This document shows positions 16,560 to 26,074 of a DNA stretch of 64,000 nucleotides, piece by piece. The stretch is from Rubrivivax sp. (GTDB lineage: Bacteria > Pseudomonadota > Gammaproteobacteria > Burkholderiales > Burkholderiaceae_C). Under the pieces are notes generated by a model that saw only the letters and a program-made list of their open reading frames with translations, was not told the origin of the DNA and searched no databases. Position 1 is the stretch's first letter. The number at the start of each line of letters is the position of its first letter. The DNA lies in assembly GCA_030680415.1 (NCBI GenBank), contig JAUXVE010000083.1, forward strand, positions 1 through 64,000, written 5' to 3'. The translations under genes were made by a program, and so were the position numbers.

Positions 16560-16997
16560 TCACGGCTTGAGCGTCAGCAGCCAGGCCAGCACGTCGGCTT
16601 TCTCGGCCGTGGTGCATTCGCGGCCGACGACGTCGTTGCAGTTGCGCCGGAACCACTTCTCGACCTTGGCGCTGTCGGTGAAGCGCTCGGCGTTGAACGC
16701 CGGGGCCAGGGCACTGATCGGCTTGCCGGTGGCGGCGTGGCGACCGGTCTGCGTGGGCACGGCGCCATGGCATGAGGCGCAACTCCAGTCGCGGCCCTGC
16801 GGCGTGGTGAAGAGTTTCTGCCCGCGCGCGGGGGCGGGCACCACGCCGGCGGCGTTGCGGTAATCATCGAGCAGTTCGGCCGGCGTCGCCGCAGCGGCGT
16901 TGAAGCAGCTCAGGACGATCGTGATGCCGACCAGCGCGGCGGCGCTGCCCGTGCGCAGTGAACGGTGTGGGTGGTGTGGGCGGTGTTGCGGCTTCAT
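16560..16997 (-). CDS. SHP-type monohaem cytochrome (DUF1924)
   Basis: 145 residues: signal peptide, then one haem motif CASCH (after GRDW) and a later cysteine pair in RRNCNDVVGREC. The family is the sphaeroides haem protein (SHP), an oxygen-binding class I cytochrome c whose sixth haem ligand is an Asn held in a small disulfide loop; the NCN...C segment fits that loop. AAGGAG precedes the ATG. It is the first gene of the SHP-DHC-cytochrome b operon. Physiological role is not settled in the family. Confidence 0.85.
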   Translation of the reverse strand: MKPQHRPHHPHRSLRTGSAAALVGITIVLSCFNAAAATPAELLDDYRNAAGVVPAPARGQKLFTTPQGRDWSCASCHGAVPTQTGRHAATGKPISALAPAFNAERFTDSAKVEKWFRRNCNDVVGRECTTAEKADVLAWLLTLKP

Positions 16998-17031
16998 GCG
17001 GGCTCCTTGGGCAGGATCCTCGCGCCGCCGG

Positions 17032-17047
17032 CTTAGGGTTTTCTTAG
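17032..17047 (-). promoter_or_regulatory. Candidate response-regulator box upstream of the SHP operon
   Basis: CTTAG occurs twice with 11-bp periodicity (17032-17036 and 17043-17047), starting about 35 bp upstream of the SHP start codon. PmrA/QseB-type regulators are known to bind CTTA-containing direct repeats with this period. The neighbouring QseB-like regulator is the obvious candidate. Inferred from spacing and context only. Confidence 0.5.
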
Positions 17048-17106
17048 CGGCATCAGTGCGACGCCCGCCAGCGCCGCGGCGCCGCCCGTGCCGCGGCCGG
17101 GGGCCG

Positions 17107-17742
17107 TCAGCCGATCAACGGCACCGCGGTGACCGCCTGCAGGTCCTGCAGGCTCAGGCCGTCGACGCGTTCGACCACGCGCAGGCCCGCCGGCGTGATG
17201 TCGAGCACAGCCAGGTCGGTGTAGATGCGGCTGACGCAGGCCACGCCGGTGAGCGGGCAGGTGCACGCCGCGACGATCTTCGGCGCGCCCGCCTTCGTGG
17301 TGTGCTCCATCATCACCAGGGTCTTCCTGGCGCCGGTGGCCAGGTCCATGGCGCCGCCGACGGCCGGGATCGCGTCGGGAGCGCCGGTGTGCCAGTTGGC
17401 GAGGTCGCCGCCCCCGGAGACCTGGAAGGCGCCCAGCACGCAGACGTCGATGTGGCCGCCGCGCATGATCGCGAAGCTGTCGGCGTGGTGGAAGTAGCAG
17501 CCGCCCGGCAGCAGCGTCACCGGTTGCTTGCCGGCGTTGATGAGGTCGTAGTCTTCCTCACCCGGCGGCGGCGCCGGGCCCATGCCGATGACGCCGTTCT
17601 CGCTGTGCATCATGATCTCGCGGTCCGGCGGCAGGTGGTTGGCCACCAGCGTCGGCAGCCCGATGCCGAGGTTGACGACGGCACCGTCGGCGATGTCGCG
17701 GGCGACGCGCCGGGCCATCTCGTCACGCGTCCACTTCTTCAT
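17107..17742 (-). CDS. pcaJ: 3-oxoadipate/3-oxoacid CoA-transferase subunit B
   Basis: 211 residues, full length for the beta subunit of succinyl-CoA:3-oxoacid CoA-transferases. The catalytic Glu lies in MMHSENGVIGMG, and GGHIDVCVLGAFQVS and ANWHTG are family blocks. With subunit A it moves CoA from succinyl-CoA to 3-oxoadipate (beta-ketoadipate pathway) or acetoacetate; the sequence does not firmly separate the two, and no other pca genes are in view. Four-base overlap with subunit A. The longer open frame upstream runs antisense through aroG and is not real. Confidence 0.88.
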   Translation of the reverse strand: MKKWTRDEMARRVARDIADGAVVNLGIGLPTLVANHLPPDREIMMHSENGVIGMGPAPPPGEEDYDLINAGKQPVTLLPGGCYFHHADSFAIMRGGHIDVCVLGAFQVSGGGDLANWHTGAPDAIPAVGGAMDLATGARKTLVMMEHTTKAGAPKIVAACTCPLTGVACVSRIYTDLAVLDITPAGLRVVERVDGLSLQDLQAVTAVPLIG

Positions 17743-18449
17743 GTTGCGGCCCCGGCGTTGCTGAGGCCGCCGGCCGACGTGGCCGCGCGTTCGATGCGCA
17801 CCACGCGCTGCACGAAAACGCCCGGCGTGACCACGGCTTCCGGGTCCAGCGCGCCCAGTGGCACGATCTCGTGCACGCTGGCGATGGTGCATTTCGCAGC
17901 CATGGCCATCACCGGGCCGAAGTTGCGCGCCGTCATGCGGTAGGTGAGGTTGCCCCAGCGGTCGCCGCGCTCGGCCTTGATGAGCGCGACGTCGGCGTGG
18001 ATGGGGCTCTCGAAGACGTACATGCGGCCGTCGATCTGGCGCGTCTCCTTGCCGCGGGCCAGTTCGGTGCCGTAGCCGGTGGGCGTGAAGAAGCCGCCGA
18101 TGCCGGCGCCGGCGGCGCGGATGCGCTCGGCCAGGTTGCCCTGCGGAACGAGTTCGAGCTCGATGCGGCCGGCGCGGTAGAGGCGGTCGAAGTGGTGGCT
18201 GTCGGCCTGGCGCGGGAAGCTGCAGATGATCTTGCGCACGCGACCGGCGGCCAGCAGCGCGGCCAGGCCGGTTTCGCCATTGCCGGCGTTGTTGTTGACG
18301 ATGGTGAGGTCGCGCGCGCCCTGGGCCAGCAGCGCCGCCACGAGTTCGTTCGGCAGGCCAGCGGTGCCGAAGCCGCCGATCATCACGGTGGCGCCGTCTT
18401 GCACGTCGGCCAGCGCGGCTGCGGGGTCGGGGCAGGTCTTGTCGATCAT
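17739..18449 (-). CDS. pcaI: 3-oxoadipate/3-oxoacid CoA-transferase subunit A
   Basis: 236 residues with the subunit A signature GGFGTAGLPNEL near the N-terminus, the TIVNNNAGNGETGLA block, CSFPRQADSHHF and RNFGPVMAMAA. These blocks match PcaI closely by eye, though ScoA enzymes share the fold. First gene of a two-gene operon with the B subunit and divergent from the DAHP synthase gene across 58 bases. Confidence 0.88.
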   Translation of the reverse strand: MIDKTCPDPAAALADVQDGATVMIGGFGTAGLPNELVAALLAQGARDLTIVNNNAGNGETGLAALLAAGRVRKIICSFPRQADSHHFDRLYRAGRIELELVPQGNLAERIRAAGAGIGGFFTPTGYGTELARGKETRQIDGRMYVFESPIHADVALIKAERGDRWGNLTYRMTARNFGPVMAMAAKCTIASVHEIVPLGALDPEAVVTPGVFVQRVVRIERAATSAGGLSNAGAAT

Positions 18450-18507
18450 CGGATGGCGCGAAGTCTAGACTGCCGGCGGGCGGGCGGGATGACACGACAA
18501 TCCCGGG

Positions 18508-19644
18508 ATGGACACCACCGACGCCAGTGCTGCCGACAGCGACCGCGAAGTTCGCCCGCATCCCGCCACGCGCGACAGCACGCGCACCGACGACACGCGC
18601 ATCGGTGCCGTGCGCCCGCTCATCACGCCGGCGCTGTTGCTGGAGAAGCTGCCGGGCTCCGAGGCCACGCTGGCCTTCGTCGAACGCAGCCGTGCTGCGA
18701 TCGCCGCCGTGCTGCGGGGTCATGACGACCGGTTGATCGTCGTCGTCGGGCCCTGCTCGATCCACGACCACGACCAGGCGCTGGACTATGCGGCCCGGCT
18801 CAAGGCCGCCGCCGAGCCCCTGCAGGACGCCTTGCTGGTGGTGATGCGGACCTACTTCGAGAAGCCGCGCACCACCGTGGGCTGGAAGGGTTACATCAAC
18901 GACCCGCGGCTGGACGGCAGTTTCGCCATCAACGAGGGGCTGGAACGCGCACGGCGGCTGCTGCTGGAGATCGTCGAGATGGGCCTGCCCGTGGGCGCCG
19001 AGTTCCTGGACCTGCTGAGCCCGCAGTTCATCAGCGACCTCGTCGCCTGGGGCGCGATCGGTGCGCGCACGACCGAAAGCCAGAGCCACCGCCAGCTGGC
19101 GTCGGGACTGAGCTGCCCGGTGGGCTTCAAGAACGGCACCGACGGCGGCGTGAAGATCGCCGCCGACGCCATCGTCGCCGCTGCCGCGCAGCACGCCTTC
19201 ATGGGCATGACCAAGATGGGCCAGGCCGCGATCTTCGAAACCCGCGGCAACCGCGACTGCCACGTCATCCTGCGCGGCGGCCGGCACCCGAACTACAGCG
19301 CCGAACAGGTCGACGCGGCTTGCGCGGTGTTGCGCGGTGCCGGCCTGCCCGAGCAGGTCATGATCGACGTCTCGCATGCCAACAGCGCCAAGAACCACCG
19401 GCGCCAGATCGAGATCGCGGCCGACATCGCGAGGCGCATCGCCGCCGGCGACCGGCGCATCGTCGGCGTGATGATCGAAAGCCAGCTCGAAGAAGGCCGG
19501 CAGGAACTGGTGCCGGGCCAGCCGCTGCGCCACGGCGTGTCGGTCACCGACGCCTGCATCTCCTGGGCGCAGACCGAGCCGGTGTTGCGCGCGCTGGCGC
19601 AGGCCGTGCGCACGCGCCGCGCAGGCGCCCAGCCGGGCTGCTGA
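18508..19644 (+). CDS. aroG: 3-deoxy-7-phosphoheptulonate (DAHP) synthase, class I
   Basis: 378 residues, typical of class I AroFGH enzymes, which condense phosphoenolpyruvate and erythrose-4-phosphate in the first shikimate step. Motifs: VVGPCSIHDHDQAL (metal-binding Cys), MRTYFEKPRTTVGWKG (substrate loop), GAIGARTTESQSHR, GFKNGTDGG, DVSHANSAKNHRRQ and the late Glu in MIESQLEEGRQ. The first 25 residues are Asp/Arg/Thr-rich and not conserved. Which aromatic amino acid inhibits it cannot be told. Confidence 0.95.
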   Translation: MDTTDASAADSDREVRPHPATRDSTRTDDTRIGAVRPLITPALLLEKLPGSEATLAFVERSRAAIAAVLRGHDDRLIVVVGPCSIHDHDQALDYAARLKAAAEPLQDALLVVMRTYFEKPRTTVGWKGYINDPRLDGSFAINEGLERARRLLLEIVEMGLPVGAEFLDLLSPQFISDLVAWGAIGARTTESQSHRQLASGLSCPVGFKNGTDGGVKIAADAIVAAAAQHAFMGMTKMGQAAIFETRGNRDCHVILRGGRHPNYSAEQVDAACAVLRGAGLPEQVMIDVSHANSAKNHRRQIEIAADIARRIAAGDRRIVGVMIESQLEEGRQELVPGQPLRHGVSVTDACISWAQTEPVLRALAQAVRTRRAGAQPGC

Positions 19645-19722
19645 ACCCGGGCAAGCGGAGGGTCCGGGCAAATCCGAGCAGGTGAGGGCCGACGCGGCCG
19701 CCGGCTGCGTGCCGCTGTTGAC

Positions 19723-19757
19723 CTTGAAATTCCCGTTTCATCAGCGGGAATTTCAAG
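19723..19757. promoter_or_regulatory. AT-rich palindrome before the DUF4143 ATPase gene
   Basis: Perfect 13-bp inverted repeat CTTGAAATTCCCG / CGGGAATTTCAAG with a 9-bp loop, ending 13 bases before the GTG start. It stands out from the GC-rich surroundings and could be an operator, an mRNA hairpin over the ribosome site, or the end of an acquired element. Confidence 0.6.
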
Positions 19758-19770
19758 GCAATATCCACTC

Positions 19771-21006
19771 GTGCTGGAACGACGAGCCCTGCTCCTGCAA
19801 GTGCGGACTGCGCTCGCCCGCAGCCCGGCGGCCGTGCTGCTGGGCCCGCGCCAGGTGGGCAAGACGACGCTGGCACGCGCCTTCCTGGCCCCCGGCTCGT
19901 CGCACTACTTCGACCTCGAAGACCCCACCGTCGAGGCCCAGCTGGCCCAGCCGATGACGGCCTTGCGCGAACTGCGCGGCCTGGTCGTCGTCGACGAGGT
20001 GCAGCGTGCACCCGAGCTGTTCAAGGCGCTGCGGGTGCTGATCGACAGGCCGCAGACGCCGGCGCGCTTCCTGCTCCTGGGCAGCGCGTCGCCGCAGCTG
20101 TTGCGGCAGACCAGCGAGTCGCTGGCCGGGCGCGTGGAGGTCATCGAGGCCGGCGGCTTCACACTGGCCGAAACGGGGCCGGCGGCGCAGGGCGCCCTGT
20201 GGTGGCGCGGCGGCTACCCGCGTTCCTACACCGCTGCCGACGACGCTGCCAGCCGGCAATGGCGGCGCGACTTCATGCGCACCGTGATCGAGCGCGACAT
20301 GCCGCAGTTGGGCATCAACGTGGCGGCGCCGGCCATGCAGCGCTTCTGGTCGATGCTCGCGCATCTGCACGGCCAGGTCTGGAACGCCGCCGACCTGGCG
20401 CGTGCACTCGGCAACAACGAATCGACCGTGCGCCGCTACCTCGACTGGTTGTCGCAGCTGCACATGGTGCGCCAGCTGCAACCCTGGCATCAGAACCTGG
20501 GCAAGCGGCAGGTCAAATCGCCCAAGGTCTATTTCCGCGACAGCGGACTGCTGCACGAACTGCTGGGCATCGGCGATGCCGGCGCCCTGTCGCTGCACCC
20601 GAAGGTCGGTGCTTCGTGGGAGGGCTTCGTCGTCGAGCAGGTGCTGCGCATCGCGCAGCCCGACGATGCCTTCTTCTGGGCCACGCACGCCGGCGCTGAA
20701 CTGGACCTGCTGCTGTTCAAGGACGGCCGCCGCGTCGGTGTCGAGATCAAGCGTGCCGACGCGCCCACCTTCACGCCGTCGATGCGCACCGCCCTGCATG
20801 ATCTGGCGCTGGACGCTCTGTACGTCGTCTACCCGGGTGAACGGCGCTACCGCCTCGCTGACCGTGCCGAAGCGGTGCCTTTGGTGGCGCTGCTGCCACC
20901 GCCTCGGCAGGCCGATCCGCAAACAGCCGGCGGAAGCACCCGCGGCAAGGCTGAATTCACCTCCGAGGCCACGCACCGGCCGAACCGCGGGACAATCGCC
21001 CGATGA
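19771..21006 (+). CDS. AAA ATPase with DUF4143 domain
   Basis: 411 residues. Walker [10 protein letters not shown] (residues 25-33), Walker [13 protein letters not shown], and the sensor-like [13 protein letters not shown] define the AAA_14 ATPase part (about 1-160). The winged-helix and nuclease-like DUF4143 part follows, with [28 protein letters not shown] and the PD-(D/E)XK-like [20 protein letters not shown]. Biological roles are poorly defined. Start GTG. Its last 25-30 residues are low-complexity and probably read through former intergenic sequence, since the stop overlaps the lpxC start (ATGA at 21003-21006). Genes of this family are often acquired. Confidence 0.85.
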   Translation: MLERRALLLQVRTALARSPAAVLLGPRQVGKTTLARAFLAPGSSHYFDLEDPTVEAQLAQPMTALRELRGLVVVDEVQRAPELFKALRVLIDRPQTPARFLLLGSASPQLLRQTSESLAGRVEVIEAGGFTLAETGPAAQGALWWRGGYPRSYTAADDAASRQWRRDFMRTVIERDMPQLGINVAAPAMQRFWSMLAHLHGQVWNAADLARALGNNESTVRRYLDWLSQLHMVRQLQPWHQNLGKRQVKSPKVYFRDSGLLHELLGIGDAGALSLHPKVGASWEGFVVEQVLRIAQPDDAFFWATHAGAELDLLLFKDGRRVGVEIKRADAPTFTPSMRTALHDLALDALYVVYPGERRYRLADRAEAVPLVALLPPPRQADPQTAGGSTRGKAEFTSEATHRPNRGTIAR

Positions 21007-21938
21007 TCCAGCAGCGCACCCTCAAGTCGCTCACGCGCGCCGTCGGCGTGGGCGTGCACAGCGGGCAGAAGGTCGAGCTCACGCTGCGCCCGGCGCCGCC
21101 CGATACCGGCATCGTCTTTCGCCGTACCGACCTGCCGGTGCCGGTGGAAATCGCCGTCAACGCCACCGCGGTCAGCGACACGCGCATGGCCAGCACCATC
21201 AGCCCCGGCGGCGACCCCGGCGCGCCCAAGGTGCAGACCATCGAACACCTGATGTCGGCCTGCGCCGGTCTCGGGCTGGACAACCTGTATATCGACATCA
21301 CCGCCGAAGAGGTGCCCATCCTCGACGGCTCGGCGGCGAGTTTCGTCTTCCTGCTGCAAAGCGCCGGCATCGAGCTGCAGAACGCGCCCAAGCGCTTCCT
21401 GCGCGTGAAGAAGACGGTGGAGGTGCGCGAAGGCGAAGGCGCGACCCTGAAGTGGGCGCGGCTCGAGCCCTACCACGGCTACAAGCTCAGCTTCGAGATC
21501 GAATTCGGCCACCCGGCGGTGGACGCCACCGGACAGCGCGTCGAATTCGACTTCGGCTCCGGCCAGTACAAGCGCGACATCGCGCGCGCCCGCACCTTCG
21601 GCTTCACCAAGGACGTGGAGATGATGCGCACGCGCGGCCTCGGGCTGGGCGGCAACATGGACAACGTGATCGTGGTCGACGACTACCGCGTGCTCAACAC
21701 CGAAGGCCTGCGCTACGACGACGAATTCGTCAAGCACAAGATCCTCGACGCCATCGGCGACCTGCACATCGCCGGCAAGCCGCTGCTGGCCAGCTACGCC
21801 GCGTTCAAGAGCGGCCACGCGCTCAACAACAAGCTGTTGCGCAAGCTGCTGGCCGACGAGACCGCCTTCGAGGTCGTCACCTTCGAACGCGAGGCCGACG
21901 CGCCGCGCGGCTTTGCCGATCTCGCACCGGCCTGGTGA
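21003..21938 (+). CDS. lpxC: UDP-3-O-acyl-N-acetylglucosamine deacetylase
   Basis: 311 residues, full length. LpxC removes the acetyl group in the first committed step of lipid A synthesis. Zinc and catalytic residues are present: TIEHLMSA, the [10 protein letters not shown] motif (His and Asp) and FKSGHALNN (catalytic His). It starts [16 protein letters not shown], the usual N-terminus. In related genomes it lies close to ftsZ; here the DUF4143 gene runs directly into it with a four-base overlap, so its native promoter may be inside that gene or replaced. Confidence 0.97.
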   Translation: MIQQRTLKSLTRAVGVGVHSGQKVELTLRPAPPDTGIVFRRTDLPVPVEIAVNATAVSDTRMASTISPGGDPGAPKVQTIEHLMSACAGLGLDNLYIDITAEEVPILDGSAASFVFLLQSAGIELQNAPKRFLRVKKTVEVREGEGATLKWARLEPYHGYKLSFEIEFGHPAVDATGQRVEFDFGSGQYKRDIARARTFGFTKDVEMMRTRGLGLGGNMDNVIVVDDYRVLNTEGLRYDDEFVKHKILDAIGDLHIAGKPLLASYAAFKSGHALNNKLLRKLLADETAFEVVTFEREADAPRGFADLAPAW

Positions 21939-21947
21939 TAGGCGCGC

Positions 21948-22133
21948 ATGCTGCTGTTCCGCCTCGTCTTCGGCCTGCTGCTGGTGGCCGGCTTGCTCTG
22001 CTTCGCGATGTACGTCGGCACCAACCAGGTGCAGTGGCGCCGGCGCGGCGTCCTCATCGTCAAGTGGACTGTCATCGCCGCGCTGGGCTTCTTCGCCGTG
22101 CTGATCCTCGACCGCCTGGCGCTGCTGCTGTAG
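21948..22133 (+). CDS. Small two-helix membrane protein
   Basis: 61 residues: two transmembrane helices (LVFGLLLVAGLLCFAMYVG and VIAALGFFAVLILDRLALLL) joined by a basic loop (VQWRRRG). It starts nine bases after the lpxC stop and is probably co-transcribed. Function unknown. Confidence 0.7.
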   Translation: MLLFRLVFGLLLVAGLLCFAMYVGTNQVQWRRRGVLIVKWTVIAALGFFAVLILDRLALLL

Positions 22134-22176
22134 CGCCGCCGGCCCGTCCCCAGCCACCGCATTCAGGAGACCCCCG

Positions 22177-23282
<1,106 letters not shown>

Positions 23283-23283
<1 letters not shown>

Positions 23284-24119
23284 TGCCGCAGCTGCTCTCC
23301 GAGCACGCCTCGTTCGGCGGCGTGCAGGGCTTGTACCGGCACGCCTCGGCCACCATCGGCCTGCCGATGCAGTTCGCGGTGTACCGGCCGCCGGGGCCGC
23401 CACGCGCCACGCTCTTCTACCTGGCCGGCCTGACCTGCAGCGAAGAAACCTTCGCCATCAAGGCCGGTGCGCAGCGCGTGGCCGCCGAGCTGGGCCTGGT
23501 GCTGGTGGCGCCCGACACCAGCCCGCGCGGCACCGGCATCCCCGGCGCCGACGCCGAATGGGACTTCGGCGACGGCGCCGGCTTCTACCTCGACGCCACG
23601 GCCGCGCCGTGGGCGCGCCACTTCCGCATGGAAAGTTATGTCGTGCACGAGTTGCGCACGCTGGTGGTGGACCACTTCGGCGCCGACCCGTCGCGCCTGG
23701 GCCTGTGCGGCCATTCGATGGGCGGCCACGGCGCGCTGACACTGGCCTTGCGCCATCCGGGTCTGTTTGGTTCGCTGTCGGCCCTGGCGCCGATCGCGGC
23801 GTCGGCACGCTGCCCCTGGGGCCGCAAGGCCTTCGCGCGTTACCTGGGCGAGGACCGCGCGTCGTGGGATGAACACGATGCCAGCGCGCTGATGCACCGG
23901 GCGCGCACGCCCTACCCGCAGGGCATCCTCATCGACCAGGGCCTGGCCGACAGGTTCCTCACCGAACAACTGCATCCCGAAGCTTTCGAGGCCGCCTGCG
24001 ACGCCGCGGCGCAGCCGCTGACCTTGCGTCGCCATGCCGGCTACGACCACGGCTACTACTTCATCGCCAGCTTCATCGAAGACCACCTGCGCTTCCACGC
24101 GCAGTGCCTGGCCGGCTAG
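23283..24119 (+). CDS. fghA: S-formylglutathione hydrolase
   Basis: 278 residues, an alpha/beta-hydrolase of the esterase D family that releases formate and glutathione. Nucleophile motif GHSMGGHGAL, family blocks YLAGLTCSEETF (oxyanion loop) and RHAGYDHGYYFI (catalytic His), and Asp in LIDQGLADRFL. ATG 23283 shares one base with the frmA stop, so the two are translationally coupled. It converges on the HtrA-type protease gene, overlapping it by four bases at the stops. Confidence 0.95.
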
Positions 24120-25285
24120 CGCTCTTCCTGCTGCAGCAGGCGCGGCCGCTCGGCCACCACGACCGGCAGCTCCAGCGTCTGTTGCCCACGCAGCACCGCC
24201 AGGCTCGACGGGCTCTGTGGCGCCAGCGCCGCCACTGCGGCCAGCAACTCGCCTGTGTTGTTGACGGGCGTGTCGCCCACCCGCACGACCACGTCACCGG
24301 GACGCACGCCGCCCCGCGCGGCGGGGCCGTTGTGCTGCACGCCGGCGATCAGCACGCCGCTCTTCACCGGCAGCTTCAGGCTGTCGGCGAGTTCGGCCGA
24401 CAGGTCGCGCGGCTCGACGCCGATCCAGCCGCGGCGCACGCTGCCACCGCGCACCAGCGCTTCCATCACCTGCCGGGCCGTGTCCACGGGCACCGCGAAG
24501 CCGATGCCCATGCTGCCGCCGGTGCGTGAATAGATCGCGGTGTTGATGCCCACCAGGTGTCCCGCTGCGTTCACCAACGCGCCGCCCGAGTTGCCGGGGT
24601 TGATGGCGGCGTCGGTCTGGATGAAATTCTGGAACGGCGAGGACCCGGCCTGGTTGCGGTCGAGCGCGCTGACGATGCCCGCGGTGACCGTCTGGCCGAC
24701 GTTGAAGGGGTTGCCGATGGCCAGCACGGCGTCGCCGACCTGCAGCGCGCGCACGTCGCCCAGCGTCACCACGGGCAGGGCGTCGAGGTCGATCTTGAGC
24801 ACGGCGATGTCGGTCTCGGGGTCGCTGCCGACCAGCTGCGCGCGTGCCTGGCGGCCGTCGGTGAGCTGGACCTCGATCTCGGTGGCCTGGTCGACGACGT
24901 GATGATTGGTGAGCAGGTAGCCCTCGGGCGAGACGATGACGCCCGAGCCCAGACCGACGCGCCGCTGGTTCGGCGCGTTGTCGCCGAAGAAGAAGCGGAA
25001 GCGGGGGTCGTCGGCGTGCGGGTTGGGCCCGGAGGTGCGAGACGCCATCACGCTGACCACCGCCGGCGCGGCCAGGCGTGCCGCTGGCGCGTAGCCGCTG
25101 GCTGCCGTGCCGCTGGCAGCTGGCGCAGGAGCCGGCGGCGCCTGCACCAGCGTCGGCGACGGCAGCGCGCTGGCCGTGACGCTGCCACGCGTCAGCCATT
25201 CGGGCTTGAGCGTCAGCACCACGAACAGCACCGCCACGGCCACCGTGACGGCCTGCGAAAACACGAGCCAGGTTCTACGCCACAT
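24116..25285 (-). CDS. DegS/HtrA-type periplasmic serine protease, one PDZ domain
   Basis: 389 residues. A single N-terminal membrane anchor (QAVTVAVAVLFVVLTL) and Ala/Pro-rich linker lead to a trypsin-like S1C domain with His129 (LLTNHHVV), Asp159 (ETDIAVLK) and Ser233 (NPGNSGGAL), then one PDZ domain (about 285-380, GVLIAGVQHNGPAARGG). A membrane anchor plus a single PDZ is the DegS plan, which in enterobacteria cleaves the anti-sigma factor RseA; that target is not shown here. It is divergent from the Nif3-like gene with 26 bases between starts. Confidence 0.9.
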   Translation of the reverse strand: MWRRTWLVFSQAVTVAVAVLFVVLTLKPEWLTRGSVTASALPSPTLVQAPPAPAPAASGTAASGYAPAARLAAPAVVSVMASRTSGPNPHADDPRFRFFFGDNAPNQRRVGLGSGVIVSPEGYLLTNHHVVDQATEIEVQLTDGRQARAQLVGSDPETDIAVLKIDLDALPVVTLGDVRALQVGDAVLAIGNPFNVGQTVTAGIVSALDRNQAGSSPFQNFIQTDAAINPGNSGGALVNAAGHLVGINTAIYSRTGGSMGIGFAVPVDTARQVMEALVRGGSVRRGWIGVEPRDLSAELADSLKLPVKSGVLIAGVQHNGPAARGGVRPGDVVVRVGDTPVNNTGELLAAVAALAPQSPSSLAVLRGQQTLELPVVVAERPRLLQQEER

Positions 25286-25311
25286 CAGCGAGGCTTGGGC
25301 AGAATCGGCGC

Positions 25312-26064
25312 ATGGCCGAAAGAAGTGAAGTCGAAGCTTTCCTGCAGCAGTTGCTGCGGCCGGAAGCGTTCAAGGATTATGGGCCGAACGGCCTGCAGGT
25401 CGAGGGCCGCCGCGAGGTGCGGCGCGTCGCTTCGGGCGTCACGGCGAGCCTGGCCTTCATCGACGCCGCACTGGCCGCCGGGGCCGACACGCTGCTGGTG
25501 CACCACGGCCTGTTCTGGCGCGGCCAGGACGGCTGCCTCACCGGTTGGCTGAAAGCGCGCGTGGCGCGGCTGCTGGCGTCCGACGTCAACCTGTTCGCCT
25601 ACCACCTGCCGCTGGACGCCCACGCCGAACTCGGCAACAACGCGCAGCTCGGTCGGCGGCTGGGGCTGGTGGCCGACGCGCGCTTCGGCGACCAGGCGCT
25701 GGGCTTCATCGGCCCGGCGGCCGGCACGGCCGATGCGCTGGACACCCTGGCGCAGGCCGTGCGCGTCCAACTCGGGCGCGACGCCGTGGTCGTTCCCGGC
25801 GACGGCCGGCCCCTGCGCCGCGTCGCCTGGTGCAGCGGTGGCGCCCAGGGCTACTTCGAGGCCGCCGTGGCCGCCGGCGCCGACGCCTTCCTCACCGGCG
25901 AGATCTCCGAGCCGCAGGCCCACCTGGCGCGCGAAACCGGCGTCGCCTTCCTAGCCTGCGGCCACCACGCAACCGAACGTTACGGCGCGCCGGCGGTGGC
26001 GGCCGAGCTGGCGCAGCACTTCGGGCTCGAACACCGTTTCATCGAGATCGGGAACCCGGCATGA
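25312..26064 (+). CDS. Nif3-like dinuclear metal centre protein (YbgI/NIF3 family)
   Basis: 250 residues, typical of the short NIF3 form lacking the PII-like insert. Metal-ligand motifs LLVHHGLFW near residue 64 and ACGHHATERYGA near the C-terminus flank the KDYGPNGLQVEG start region characteristic of the family. Proteins of this group form hexamers with two metal ions per subunit; a GTP cyclohydrolase-type role was proposed but is not established. The next gene, pdxA, follows after 10 bases. Confidence 0.92.
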   Translation: MAERSEVEAFLQQLLRPEAFKDYGPNGLQVEGRREVRRVASGVTASLAFIDAALAAGADTLLVHHGLFWRGQDGCLTGWLKARVARLLASDVNLFAYHLPLDAHAELGNNAQLGRRLGLVADARFGDQALGFIGPAAGTADALDTLAQAVRVQLGRDAVVVPGDGRPLRRVAWCSGGAQGYFEAAVAAGADAFLTGEISEPQAHLARETGVAFLACGHHATERYGAPAVAAELAQHFGLEHRFIEIGNPA

Positions 26065-26074
26065 AGGGTGCGCC

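Noticed and set aside
17107-19671. 854-codon minus-strand frame that would fuse CoA-transferase B to a long N-terminal extension
   Set aside because: The extension is antisense to aroG and overlaps pcaI in another frame. The CoA-transferase starts at 17742.
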